Shown: positions 35,631 through 45,911 of the stretch, piece after piece
How the letters are laid out: every line of letters begins with the position of its first letter
How positions within the stretch are numbered: position 1 is the first letter of the stretch
Assembly (NCBI RefSeq): GCF_002813135.1
Contig: NZ_PHTY01000001.1
Coordinates: 2,935,501-2,999,500, forward strand
Length of the DNA: 64,000 nt
Direction: 5' to 3'
Source of the DNA: Ulvibacter sp. MAR_2010_11
GTDB taxonomy: Bacteria > Bacteroidota > Bacteroidia > Flavobacteriales > Flavobacteriaceae
Position numbers and translations under genes: made by a program
Notes under the pieces: model-generated
Seen by the model: only the letters and a program-made list of their open reading frames with translations
What the model was told of the DNA's origin: nothing
Databases searched by the model: none

Positions 35631-35663
35631 GATGTTATGTTTTATAAGGGTAAAAATACAAAC

Positions 35664-35699
35664 AAAAAAATAGGCGCTATGGTAATTAACGCCTATTTA
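35664..35699 (-). terminator. Rho-independent terminator after the coiled-coil gene
   Basis: Minus strand: AAATAGGCG pairs with CGCCTATTT around a 13-base loop, then T-rich sequence. Confidence 0.75.
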
Positions 35700-35719
35700 A
35701 GAAGATTTCTTACTGTTTT

Positions 35720-36493
35720 TTAGTTCTCGTTGTACAAACTATTTAGAGTTTGTTTCTGCATGCTTTGTTTTTCGGAAACTGTATTCAAAGTGGTTTCAAA
35801 TTGCGAAATCTTCGCTTCCACCCTAGCAATAGTAGCCTCCTTAGCTGCAATCTCTGCGGCCGAAATAGACTTCTTAGCCTTTGCATCATCTAATCTAGTC
35901 TTGGCAGCTGCTAATTTTCTTTGTGCGTCTTGTAACTGATTTCGTCTTTTTTCTAAAACAATATCGGCTTGATTTACTTTCGATTTTGCCTCTGAGGCTC
36001 TGGCCATACCCAGTTCCTTACCTTTAAGAGTGGCATTCGTATTTTTCACTTCCTTTTGTACTTCTTTCTTTATTTCTTTGACCTCCTTCTTTGCCTCATC
36101 CTTAGCCTCCATAGGACGGGTTTTAGGTTCGGCAAGTATTTTCTTCATAGTCTCATTAATACTTTTTCTTTCTTCCTCGGTTTTGGCAAAACTTAACTTC
36201 TTTTCATAACTTTCACGAAGCTCCTTATCGGCTTTTGAAAGATCTATCTCGGTGCTCGAAGATTTCTCAACTTTTGCGTCCGTCTTTTCTTTCTGAACCT
36301 CCTTTTTTTCGACTACTGCTTTGGTTTTAACTTCTGTCTTTTTTTTCACCGCTCCGCCCTCAGCCTTTATTTGTTCTTTTTTTCCGTTGATATCACTTTG
36401 GGTTTTTCCGGTCGCATCCTGGGCCAAAACTGCACTGTTACCAATAAATAGTGTGAATGCAATCGTCATTAAAATGTATTGTAAATTTTTCAT
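35720..36493 (-). CDS. Exported Lys/Glu/Ala-rich coiled-coil protein
   Basis: 257 residues. Signal peptide to about 24 (VLA-QDATG; Gln after cut). The body is nearly all charged heptads: Lys/Glu runs at 30-75, then helices at 80-250 that look like a long periplasmic coiled coil. No enzymatic motif. Composition resembles stress-induced or cell-wall-spanning spacer proteins. The short lipoprotein gene 36505-36711 lies 11 bp upstream and is probably co-transcribed. Function unknown. Confidence 0.75.
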   Translation of the reverse strand: MKNLQYILMTIAFTLFIGNSAVLAQDATGKTQSDINGKKEQIKAEGGAVKKKTEVKTKAVVEKKEVQKEKTDAKVEKSSSTEIDLSKADKELRESYEKKLSFAKTEEERKSINETMKKILAEPKTRPMEAKDEAKKEVKEIKKEVQKEVKNTNATLKGKELGMARASEAKSKVNQADIVLEKRRNQLQDAQRKLAAAKTRLDDAKAKKSISAAEIAAKEATIARVEAKISQFETTLNTVSEKQSMQKQTLNSLYNEN

Positions 36494-36504
36494 AATGGTG
36501 TGGT

Positions 36505-36711
36505 TTAAATACTGTCTAATTCTTCCATTGCTTCTTCAAGTTCTTTGGCTTCTTGTTCCAATTGTTCACTCATCGCTTCGGCCTCGCTTTCAACGGAATC
36601 TATTTTTTCAATTACCGCGTTTGTTTCGGCTTCTTCCTCTTTATTAGTGTCCCGACAGGAAGTAAGTCCAACTATTAAAAGAAGCATAATTAGTTTAATT
36701 AAAAATTTCAT
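36505..36711 (-). CDS. Small lipoprotein with acidic coiled coil
   Basis: 68 residues from ATG 36711 (MKFLIKLIML), where the lipobox GLTSC gives a normal signal; an upstream in-frame ATG at 36780 would add 23 residues ahead of it. The mature 50 residues are Glu-rich heptads (IEKIDSVESEAEAMSEQLEQ) that could pair with the next protein, which has a basic coiled coil. Co-transcribed with it (11 bp). An acidic/basic pair of envelope helices is an inference. Confidence 0.7.
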   Translation of the reverse strand: MKFLIKLIMLLLIVGLTSCRDTNKEEEAETNAVIEKIDSVESEAEAMSEQLEQEAKELEEAMEELDSI

Positions 36712-36762
36712 AAAATAGGGTTTTAAAAATGGAATTTTAAATCTACGAATTATGAGGCAATA

Positions 36763-36793
36763 TTTGAATGCTATGCGCAATATTTTATCTTTG
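36763..36793 (+). promoter_or_regulatory. Promoter of pheT
   Basis: TTTG at 36763-36766, 19-bp spacer, TATCTTTG at 36786-36793: an excellent match to the Bacteroidota consensus. The ATG is 21 bp downstream. Confidence 0.7.
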
Positions 36794-36814
36794 TATCCTT
36801 AAATTACAATCGTA

Positions 36815-39241
36815 ATGAAGATTTCGTACAACTGGCTGAAACAATTTATAAATCTTGACTGGGAGGCAGAAAAGACCGGAGAATTATTAACCGATCTGGG
36901 GCTGGAAATTGAAGGCATCGAAAAATTTACTTCGGTTCCCGGCGGACTCGAAGGTGTGGTAGTTGGCGAGGTAGTGGAATGCGGTCCTCATCCCAACGCA
37001 GACCGGTTAAAAATCACTCAGGTCGATTTGGGAAAAGAAACAGTGCAAATTGTGTGTGGAGCTCCCAATGTAGCCAAAGGACAAAAAGTACCAGTGGCAA
37101 CTGTCGGTACCACATTATATGACGGTGAAGGTAATCCCTGGCAGATTAAAAAAGGGAAAATTAGAGGTGAAGTTAGTAATGGAATGATCTGTGCCGAAGA
37201 TGAACTAGGCTTAGGACAAAGTCATGACGGCATTATGATTCTGGATGAAAAATATAAGGCCGGAACTCCGGTTCATACACTTTTTGAAATAGAAAACGAT
37301 ACGGTGTTTGAAATAGGACTTACGCCCAATCGCGCAGATGCAATGAGCCATTTAGGTGTTGCGCGCGATTTACGTGCCGGTTTGTTACAACAAAATGTAT
37401 CCATAGAATTAATAACACCCTCTACCAGTAGTTTTCATATAGACAACCGCTCGTTAAAGATAGATGTGGCAGTAGCTAACAACGAGTTGGCTCCGAGATA
37501 CTGCGGACTTACAATTTCAGGATTAAAGGTTGCCGACTCTCCGGCATGGCTTCAAAATAGATTGAAGGCAATAGACCTCACTCCTATCAATAATATAGTA
37601 GATGTAACAAATTATATTTTACACGAATTAGGGCAACCGCTCCACGCCTTTGATGCTGCAAAAATTGCGGGTGGGAAAATTAATGTAAAAACCTTACCCA
37701 CAGGAACAAAGTTCACAACGCTTGATGGTGTTGAACGTGAATTGCACGAAGAAGATTTAATGATTTGTGATGCCTCTGCTCCTCTGTGCATAGCAGGTGT
37801 TTTTGGAGGAATAAATAGTGGTGTTACCGAAACAACTACAAGTATTTTTCTGGAAAGCGCTTATTTTAACCCTATAAGTGTTCGGAAAACAGCGAAACGC
37901 CACGGTTTAAATACCGATGCTTCTTTCCGCTTTGAAAGAGGAATCGATCCCAACATTACAGAATACGCCCTTATGCGCGCAGCTATTCTTCTATCAGAAA
38001 TTGCCGGCGGCGAGGTAACCAGCGATATCGTCGATATTTATCCTAAAAAGATTGAGGACCATCTAGTAGTGCTCAATTTCGCGAACACCACAAAATTAAT
38101 TGGGGAAGAAATTCCAAAAGAAACCATTAAAAGTATCCTTACTTCACTGGACATAAAAGTGAACAACGTAACCGAAACCGGTATAGGAATGACCATTCCT
38201 GCTTACCGAAACGATGTTACCCGAGAGGCCGATGTGATTGAGGAAATTTTACGAGTTTACGGCTACAACAAAATCACTTTCACCCAAAAACTAAACGCCT
38301 CTATCGCTTCTACAGAACGGGTTGAAGATTATAAAATTCAGGATAAAACAGCGGGACAACTTATTGCTCTTGGGTTTCATGAAATGCTGGGGAATTCTTT
38401 AACCTCTCCTAAATACATTTCGTTGAGCGATTCCCTTTCGGAAGCACATAATATTACCATGCTCAACCCGCTTAGTCAGGATCTGTCGGTATTACGCCAA
38501 TCTATGTTATTTGGTGGTATGGAAGCCTTGGCATACAACAACAACCGAAGAACAAACAATGTGAAGTTGTTCGAATTCGGAAAAACCTACCACAATTATC
38601 CTGATGGAAGAGCCGAAAAGAAGCACTTATCGCTTACCATTTCTGGAAATCAAGAAGAGGACAATTGGAGGATTGGACATTCCGAAAAAAGTGATTTCTT
38701 TTATGCCAAAGGGATTATCACGAGCATTTTAGACCGCTTGGGAATTTCCGGCTATACCGAAAAAGGTGTGAAAAGCGATATTTTCTCGGAAGGGCTTTCA
38801 GTAGTTAAAAATAAAAAGACATTGGTTGACTTTGGAGTTGTAAAGAAAAAAATAACCAAAGCCTTTGCTGTTGAAGGAGAAGCCATATTTGCAGATTTTA
38901 ACTGGGATGCCGTTTTAGAAGAAATTCCAACGCATAATTTTAATGTAAGCCCTATCCCGAAATTTCCACAGGTAAAACGTGATTTTGCGTTACTTCTCGA
39001 TGAAAACATAAGCTTCGATGTTTTAAAAGCATCTGCCTTGCAAACAGAACGTGAATTGTTAAAAGAAGTAACCTTGTTCGATGTGTATACCGGGAAAAAT
39101 CTTCCGAAAGGTAAAAAGTCGTATGCCCTGAGTTTTACGCTTCAAGACGAAAAGAAAACACTAACCGACAAGCAAATCGACAAGATTATGAAAAAATTGC
39201 AACAGCGATTTGAAAGCGATTTTGGAGCTACTTTACGGTAA
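36815..39241 (+). CDS. pheT: Phenylalanine--tRNA ligase subunit beta
   Basis: 808 residues, full PheT length. Domains in order: N-terminal and EMAP/tRNA-binding OB domain with GEVVECGPHPNADRLKITQV (51-70), B3/B4 editing domain, B5 with its helix-turn-helix-like part, the class II core (GLTPNRADAMSHLGVARDLR, SFRFERGIDP, LLSEIAGGEV), and the ferredoxin-fold anticodon-binding domain at the C-terminus (FPQVKRDFALLLDENISF ... TLTDKQIDKIMKKL). pheS is not in the window, so the two subunits are unlinked here. Convergent with the FAS1 gene (2-bp gap). Confidence 0.97.
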   Translation: MKISYNWLKQFINLDWEAEKTGELLTDLGLEIEGIEKFTSVPGGLEGVVVGEVVECGPHPNADRLKITQVDLGKETVQIVCGAPNVAKGQKVPVATVGTTLYDGEGNPWQIKKGKIRGEVSNGMICAEDELGLGQSHDGIMILDEKYKAGTPVHTLFEIENDTVFEIGLTPNRADAMSHLGVARDLRAGLLQQNVSIELITPSTSSFHIDNRSLKIDVAVANNELAPRYCGLTISGLKVADSPAWLQNRLKAIDLTPINNIVDVTNYILHELGQPLHAFDAAKIAGGKINVKTLPTGTKFTTLDGVERELHEEDLMICDASAPLCIAGVFGGINSGVTETTTSIFLESAYFNPISVRKTAKRHGLNTDASFRFERGIDPNITEYALMRAAILLSEIAGGEVTSDIVDIYPKKIEDHLVVLNFANTTKLIGEEIPKETIKSILTSLDIKVNNVTETGIGMTIPAYRNDVTREADVIEEILRVYGYNKITFTQKLNASIASTERVEDYKIQDKTAGQLIALGFHEMLGNSLTSPKYISLSDSLSEAHNITMLNPLSQDLSVLRQSMLFGGMEALAYNNNRRTNNVKLFEFGKTYHNYPDGRAEKKHLSLTISGNQEEDNWRIGHSEKSDFFYAKGIITSILDRLGISGYTEKGVKSDIFSEGLSVVKNKKTLVDFGVVKKKITKAFAVEGEAIFADFNWDAVLEEIPTHNFNVSPIPKFPQVKRDFALLLDENISFDVLKASALQTERELLKEVTLFDVYTGKNLPKGKKSYALSFTLQDEKKTLTDKQIDKIMKKLQQRFESDFGATLR

Positions 39242-39243
39242 TT

Positions 39244-39813
39244 TTATTTGGAGGGAAAAACCAGGCCCTCAACTATATGAAAAAAGCCGTTGGAGTGATA
39301 AAAATTGGATGCAGTAACTGTGGCCGTATTATTTTGTGAATCTACCAACACCAATTGTCCATTCACCTCTTTGATACCTAAATTTTCACCATTAAGGGTT
39401 CGTAAATAGGCCTTTCCTGAATTATTGGCGATGGCTTTCTTTAAAGAATAACTGTCCAGTCGGCCGGGAATAATATAAAATTTAAAAAATTGTTCCAGCG
39501 CGTTACCTTCGGAAAATAATGCCTTATAAGTTTCTTCGGGAAGTGCTCGATAGGAACTGTCTACAGATACAAAAACCGTGAACATGGTTCCTTCTTTAAA
39601 TATATCTTGTTCGTAATCTTCTAATAGTAACCCTGTTTCAGCAAACCCGGGAGCCAGTGCCAGATTTTCAAAAAGTGATTTCTCCGAGCTAAAAGTAACG
39701 CCATTCCATTCGGTTTCAACAAGTACGTCGTCTGAACTGACATATTTCTGCGCACAAAGGGAGGAACTAAAAATTACACTCACAAAAAGACTGATAACAA
39801 GAATAGGTTTCAT
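39244..39813 (-). CDS. FAS1 (fasciclin) domain protein, exported
   Basis: 189 residues. Signal peptide ending CA-Q (Gln after cut). One FAS1 domain (35-186) with the H1 and H2 type boxes FTVFVSVDSSYRALPEET and FFHIVEGLVFPSK. FAS1 proteins mediate adhesion between cells or matrix. A single domain and no further anchor; secreted or periplasmic. Convergent with pheT. Confidence 0.85.
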   Translation of the reverse strand: MKPILVISLFVSVIFSSSLCAQKYVSSDDVLVETEWNGVTFSSEKSLFENLALAPGFAETGLLLEDYEQDIFKEGTMFTVFVSVDSSYRALPEETYKALFSEGNALEQFFKFYIIPGRLDSYSLKKAIANNSGKAYLRTLNGENLGIKEVNGQLVLVDSQNNTATVTASNFYHSNGFFHIVEGLVFPSK

Positions 39814-39957
39814 ATTTCAAATTTTTTCCGGATAAAAATAAACAAATACGATACCAAAACGGGGAATGCGCTTAATTATTTAAAATTTACTTCAAATAAT
39901 TGTTAAAATCTTGGTTGGCTGCCCGCTTGGTTGTACTTTTAATTTGCAAATTATTTT

Positions 39958-40683
39958 ATGGTGCCAACTCGAGTAAATATTGAAAAGAAACTTATTAATG
40001 TTCGGAATCGACGTATTACTGGAGGTGATATCCTTGCGGAAGTGCATCGTATTTTTGCCGAAACTACTGCTGAAAGAACGAGTATTCGTGCCACCCTTAT
40101 CGAAAAGCCTTCAGAAATTTCGGAGGCAAACAAACTATGTTTGGATTTAATTGCTTCGGAAAGAATTTTCCACATAGAGGATATCAGAAAACTATGTGTG
40201 ACCTATAGACTGCGATTTTTAGACGCACATTTTTTTAAGGGTACCTTCCCTTCCGAAGCTATTTCAGAAATAAGAAAACTGGAAAAAGAGCATCACACAC
40301 AACTGCAGCATTTTAAAATAATGGCGCCTTCCAAGCTCTTAAAATTGGAAAACGCAGACGATCCGGTACTTTTTGTGCCTATGGGAAACGATTATTTCTA
40401 TTTTATCTATAAATGGGGAAACGACTTACATCCGTTGCGAAAACTACTAATGTGGCCCTATCGCAATTTTGAGAATCTGGTTTTTACCGTTCTAATTCTC
40501 AGTATGGTTTTGACAGCCATGACCCCCATCAAACTGTTTTCACATACAGCAGCCATGCAGGAATATTTATTATTATTCCTTTTTATGTTCAAAGCAGTGG
40601 CAGGAATTGTATTGTTTTATGGTTTTGCCAAAGGAAAAAATTTCAACACAGCTATCTGGGATAGCCAATACTATAATGCATAA
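39958..40683 (+). CDS. Membrane protein of unknown function
   Basis: 241 residues. Soluble N-terminal part (1-160) rich in charged residues and two C-terminal membrane segments at about 173-193 and 206-224. No motif recognised; ITGGDILAEVHRIF and WDSQYYNA may be family signatures. Three bases separate it from the DUF2007 gene, so they are almost certainly co-transcribed. Homologues in other flavobacteria seem likely, but nothing functional is known to me. Confidence 0.75.
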   Translation: MVPTRVNIEKKLINVRNRRITGGDILAEVHRIFAETTAERTSIRATLIEKPSEISEANKLCLDLIASERIFHIEDIRKLCVTYRLRFLDAHFFKGTFPSEAISEIRKLEKEHHTQLQHFKIMAPSKLLKLENADDPVLFVPMGNDYFYFIYKWGNDLHPLRKLLMWPYRNFENLVFTVLILSMVLTAMTPIKLFSHTAAMQEYLLLFLFMFKAVAGIVLFYGFAKGKNFNTAIWDSQYYNA

Positions 40684-40686
40684 ACT

Positions 40687-40929
40687 ATGAGCGATCACAC
40701 ACAAGATACAGTTAGAATTTATACCGGCCCGGCAATGATTGTCAAAGGATTGGTGGCACGATTAAACGATTTGGGAATAAGTCCTATAGAGCGCAACGAT
40801 AATGAAAGCAGCATACAAGCAGGCTTCACCATTGGTGTTCCGGGACAGATAATGCTGTATATCAGAAAAGATGAATTGCCGAAGGCCCAATCTGCCATCG
40901 ACGAATATTTAAAGGAAATAGGTGAATAA
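40687..40929 (+). CDS. DUF2007-type putative signal-transducing protein
   Basis: 80 residues, the size and pattern of small DUF2007 proteins: VRIYTG, VKGLVARLNDLGISPIE, IMLYIRKDELPKAQSAIDEY. The fold is ferredoxin-like. It follows the membrane protein at 39958 by 3 bp and ends one base before the stop of the convergent ABC-F gene. Probably forms a pair with the upstream membrane protein. Confidence 0.72.
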   Translation: MSDHTQDTVRIYTGPAMIVKGLVARLNDLGISPIERNDNESSIQAGFTIGVPGQIMLYIRKDELPKAQSAIDEYLKEIGE

Positions 40930-42570
<1,641 letters not shown>

Positions 42571-42661
42571 TTAAAATTTGCGGCAAAAGTAGCTAATAAA
42601 CTGGTATTGAAGAAACATTAACGTTTTAAAATTCCTTTTAACGAGGAATTAACAAAATGAG

Positions 42662-44107
42662 TTGAAACTGTCCCTATTTTTGTTATCATCCAATTTGATA
42701 AATACTTTGTATAGACGGCTACTTTTTATAATCTGTATTTCCTTTGTTATTTCCTGTAATAATAAAGATTCTGAATCTTCTGAAACCGTTTGGATTGGTG
42801 GCGAAGTAATTAACCCGAAAACAGATTATATTGTCCTGTATAAGGACAATTGCATACTGGATACCGTAAAACTCAACAGCAGAAATTTCTTTTTATACGA
42901 AAACCACGAACTTCAGGAAGGATTGTATTCTTTTCAGCATAATGAATTTCAAATATTCTATGTGGAACCGGGAGACAGCTTGATGTTACGGGTAAATACG
43001 GTCGATTTTGACGAATCGTTGACCTATACAGGTAAGGGAGCTGAAAAGAACAATTTTTTGATGGAGTTGTTTTTAATAAATGAAGAAGAAAATAAGCTGG
43101 TGCCAAAATGGTATTCGCTACCTCCGGCAACTTACGAACAAAAGCTAGATTCTTTAAAACAGATAAGAGAACAATTATACAGCGAATTTGTTTCAAAATA
43201 CGATCCGAGTAAAGGATTAAAGCAAATTGCAAAAGCGAATATTGAATACGATTATTACTCTAAAAAGGAAATGTACACTTCGGTCAACGCTTCCAATCCT
43301 GAAAACAGTAATCCGCAAAATTTTCCAAAAGACTTTTATGCCTATAGGGACAAAATAGACTTTGGTAACGATAATCTTAGATCTTATTATCCTTACTATC
43401 GTTTTCTAAACAGATATTTCGACAACATTGCTGCTACAAAATACAGTGACCAAAATGCAACAAACAAATATTCTTATATACACTGTGAACGAAAATTTAA
43501 GATTATTGACAGTTTGGTTACAAGTGATTCTTTAAAAAATAACTTATTGCGTTCTTGCATCAAAAATTACCTTATTAATGGAAAAGACGCTCAGAATGAA
43601 CAATTAATGGTTGCACTTTTCCTTAAGATGAATAACAACAAAATGCATCATACGGAAATACAAAAACTAGCTGAGGCGACGATAAATCTCACTCCTGGCA
43701 ATAAAATTCCCAATGTGTTAATAGTGTCTACAGATAACACTGCCAAAGATTTGCGGAGCACAATAAGTAAGCCTACCGTACTGTATTTCTGGTCGGGACA
43801 ATCTGTAAAACATTATAGAGACATTCACTCTAAGGCAGCCGAGTTAAAGGCGAAATATCCCGAATACGATTTTATTGGAATTAATACCGATACTCACTTT
43901 AAAAAATGGCGTGACATCGTAAAAAAATCTGGGTATAATGCTGATATGGAATATCAACTTGAAAACATTGAAGAAGCTGAGGCAAAACTCGTTATAAATT
44001 CGATAAATAAAGCGATGATCCTCACCAAAAATGCTGTTATACTTGAAAGTAATGCAAATCTCTTCAGCACCTCTATTGAAGGCTTATTGCTTGGGTATTT
44101 AAACTAA
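42662..44107 (+). CDS. Thioredoxin-fold lipoprotein without active-site cysteines
   Basis: Up to 481 residues from TTG 42662; TTG 42707 is preferred because it gives a compact lipoprotein signal MYRRLLFIICISFVISC and because the TAnnTTTG-like element (42675-42682) lies inside the longer reading. Domain order: N-terminal beta-rich part (about 25-150), helical segment with DSLKQIREQLYSEF, then a thioredoxin-like domain from about 350 (VLYFWSGQS ... YDFIGINTDT). The usual CxxC is replaced by SGQS, so it cannot be a thiol oxidoreductase. No ATG is available. Confidence 0.78.
   Translation: MKLSLFLLSSNLINTLYRRLLFIICISFVISCNNKDSESSETVWIGGEVINPKTDYIVLYKDNCILDTVKLNSRNFFLYENHELQEGLYSFQHNEFQIFYVEPGDSLMLRVNTVDFDESLTYTGKGAEKNNFLMELFLINEEENKLVPKWYSLPPATYEQKLDSLKQIREQLYSEFVSKYDPSKGLKQIAKANIEYDYYSKKEMYTSVNASNPENSNPQNFPKDFYAYRDKIDFGNDNLRSYYPYYRFLNRYFDNIAATKYSDQNATNKYSYIHCERKFKIIDSLVTSDSLKNNLLRSCIKNYLINGKDAQNEQLMVALFLKMNNNKMHHTEIQKLAEATINLTPGNKIPNVLIVSTDNTAKDLRSTISKPTVLYFWSGQSVKHYRDIHSKAAELKAKYPEYDFIGINTDTHFKKWRDIVKKSGYNADMEYQLENIEEAEAKLVINSINKAMILTKNAVILESNANLFSTSIEGLLLGYLN
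42675..42682 (+). promoter_or_regulatory. Possible promoter -7 element (decides the 42707 start)
   Basis: TATTTTTG fits TAnnTTTG 25 bp ahead of TTG 42707. No clear -33 TTTG, so weak. Confidence 0.35.
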
Positions 44108-44132
44108 AAAGCCTTCCAAAATTTGAAAGGCT
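44106..44132 (-). terminator. Rho-independent terminator after the transaldolase gene
   Basis: Minus strand: AGCCTTTCAAA pairs with TTTGGAAGGCT and is followed by five T. The plus-strand copy is also near the end of the thioredoxin-like gene but lacks a U run on that side. Confidence 0.72.
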
Positions 44133-44156
44133 CTTCCATTAATTGTATCTATTAAA

Positions 44157-44810
44157 TTAGTTTCCTTTTTTGTAATCTGCAAGAAACTGCGCCAGACCTA
44201 TATCGGTAAGTGGGTGCTTTAACAATCCTTCAATCGAAGATAAAGGCCCTGTCATTACATCGGCACCAATCTTTGCACATTCTATAATGTGCATGCTATG
44301 ACGAATAGATGCTGCCAATATTTGAGTTTCGTAGCCGTAGTTATCGTAAATCTGTCGTATTTCGGCAATAAGATTCAATCCGTCTGTAGAAATATCATCC
44401 AGGCGTCCTATAAAAGGTGAAACATAGGTAGCTCCGGCTTTTGCTGCCAATAACGCCTGCCCCGAAGAAAATACCAGGGTACAATTGGTACGAATTCCGT
44501 GATCTGTAAAGTATTTAATTGCTTTTATACCTTCTTTAATCATAGGCACTTTTACTACGATCTGCTCGTGTAATTCGGCCAGCTCCTCTCCTTCTTTTAC
44601 AATACCTTTAAAATCGGTTGCAATCACTTCGGCAGAAACATCACCATCGACAATCTTACAAATGTCCACATAGTGCTTTAATATATTGTTACGTCCGGTG
44701 ATACCCTCTTTCGCCATTAGTGAAGGGTTAGTGGTAACACCATCCAGTACACCTAAGTTCTGGGCTTCGCGAATTTGATCCAAATTTGCAGTATCAATGA
44801 AGAATTTCAT
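44157..44810 (-). CDS. tal: Transaldolase (TalC/FSA subfamily)
   Basis: 217 residues. Schiff-base Lys87 in VVKVPM; catalytic Asp6 in FIDTAN. Two positions separate true transaldolases from fructose-6-phosphate aldolase (FSA): here they are E61 (SAEV; Q59 in FSA) and F133 (SPFIG; Y131 in FSA), both of the transaldolase type. It should transfer dihydroxyacetone in the non-oxidative pentose phosphate pathway. TACTTTTG upstream (44839-44846) fits the -7 element. Confidence 0.88.
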   Translation of the reverse strand: MKFFIDTANLDQIREAQNLGVLDGVTTNPSLMAKEGITGRNNILKHYVDICKIVDGDVSAEVIATDFKGIVKEGEELAELHEQIVVKVPMIKEGIKAIKYFTDHGIRTNCTLVFSSGQALLAAKAGATYVSPFIGRLDDISTDGLNLIAEIRQIYDNYGYETQILAASIRHSMHIIECAKIGADVMTGPLSSIEGLLKHPLTDIGLAQFLADYKKGN

Positions 44811-44838
44811 AGTAAGAGGTTTTCGTTTTTAATTGGTG

Positions 44839-44846
44839 CAAAAGTA
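44839..44846 (-). promoter_or_regulatory. Promoter -7 element of the transaldolase gene
   Basis: On the minus strand TACTTTTG, matching TAnnTTTG, 29 bp upstream of the ATG. A -33 element is not obvious. Confidence 0.4.
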
Positions 44847-44909
44847 CATAACATTACAGGTGTTTGAAACCTTTGTTGTATAATTTTTTCTGAAGTAATT
44901 CAAACTTCC

Positions 44910-45719
44910 TTACTTTATTTTATAATGCTTTAACAACATACGCTCGTAGACCTTGTCGGGCAGAATTCTTTTAAGAACAATTGAAAATTTTTGAAGCGAG
45001 GCACCTACTTTATAATGGATTCTCGGATTCCCGGTTTCAATGATTTTATAAACAACCGCTGCCATCTTTTTTGGATCTTCCCCCTGATCTACATGCTCGT
45101 TCATCATATTCAGCGTATTTGAATAGGCTGTTTTATAAGGAGAATCGTCAAGCACAGGAGCGTGATACCGCCCTGCGGCGATATTGGTAGCAAAATCTCC
45201 GGGTGCCACATTGGTCATTTTAATACCAAATTGCTGTACTTCCATTCTAAACGCTTCGGTAGTGATTTCGAGTGCCGCTTTCGAGGCACTGTATATTCCG
45301 CGATAGGGTAATCCCATATATCCGGCAATAGATGTGATATTAATTATATGTCCGCTTTTTTGTTGCCGCATCTGAGGCAAAACAGCTTTAATCACTTCAA
45401 TGGGACCGTACAAATTGGTCTCGAAGGCTTTTTTAATTTCTTCTGAAGGAGTTTCTTCGATGGGGCCTGTGATTCCTACTCCCGCATTATTTATAACAAC
45501 ATCTAATTTTCCCTCTTTTTTTATAATTTCTGAAACAGCTTCGGAAATAGATTCCGGCTGCAGAACATCCAGTCGTAATAAAGAAAAGCTGCAGCTATCA
45601 CTATATTTTTGGGGTGAACGGCTGGTTCCGTAGACAATACAGCCTTTTTTAGTAAGATATTCGCCAATTGCTTTGCCAATTCCTGAAGATCCTCCCGTAA
45701 TTAATACAACTTTAGACAT
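44910..45719 (-). CDS. SDR family oxidoreductase
   Basis: 269 residues, classical SDR: TGGSSGIGKAIG (8-19), NNAGVG near 83-88, Ser in ITSIAG near 130-ish and YSASK with the catalytic Tyr/Lys. The C-terminal helical extension of 60 residues (KTAYSNTLNMMNEHVDQG ... LKRILPDKVYERML) resembles SDRs that act on hydrophobic substrates. No operon partner. Specificity cannot be told. Confidence 0.88.
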   Translation of the reverse strand: MSKVVLITGGSSGIGKAIGEYLTKKGCIVYGTSRSPQKYSDSCSFSLLRLDVLQPESISEAVSEIIKKEGKLDVVINNAGVGITGPIEETPSEEIKKAFETNLYGPIEVIKAVLPQMRQQKSGHIINITSIAGYMGLPYRGIYSASKAALEITTEAFRMEVQQFGIKMTNVAPGDFATNIAAGRYHAPVLDDSPYKTAYSNTLNMMNEHVDQGEDPKKMAAVVYKIIETGNPRIHYKVGASLQKFSIVLKRILPDKVYERMLLKHYKIK

Positions 45720-45831
45720 AGATTTTGCTTGCGACAGACAAAGATGCGGTTACAAAGATTGATTTCCAAATTGTGAAGTAGAAAAGAGTACTATTTGCTA
45801 TTTTATTTGAAAACTGTATTAGAAGTATGAC

Positions 45832-45851
45832 ATCCCGATTACTATCGGGAT
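45832..45851. repeat. CCCGAT palindromic repeat
   Basis: ATCCCGA-TTACTA-TCGGGAT, a perfect stem-loop followed by T on the plus strand. No plus-strand gene ends here, so it is not a terminator on that strand. This kind of CCCGAT...ATCGGG palindrome is a frequent intergenic repeat in flavobacteria. Confidence 0.6.
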
Positions 45852-45908
45852 TTTGTACAACTCAATGTTTATAATGCGATGTGCTTTACGAAACATTGTT
45901 GTACAAAA
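45851..45908. repeat. Long imperfect inverted repeat downstream of ffs
   Basis: Left arm 45851-45870 and right arm 45891-45908 share TTTTGTACAAC-AATGTTT with one 2-base bulge; the loop is 20 bases. It overlaps the T-rich 3' end of the SRP RNA transcript and could form its terminator or processing structure. Confidence 0.55.
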
Positions 45909-45911
45909 AAT

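Noticed and set aside
45832-45851. Terminator for the plus strand at the CCCGAT palindrome
   Set aside because: There is no plus-strand gene ending nearby; it is more likely an intergenic repeat.
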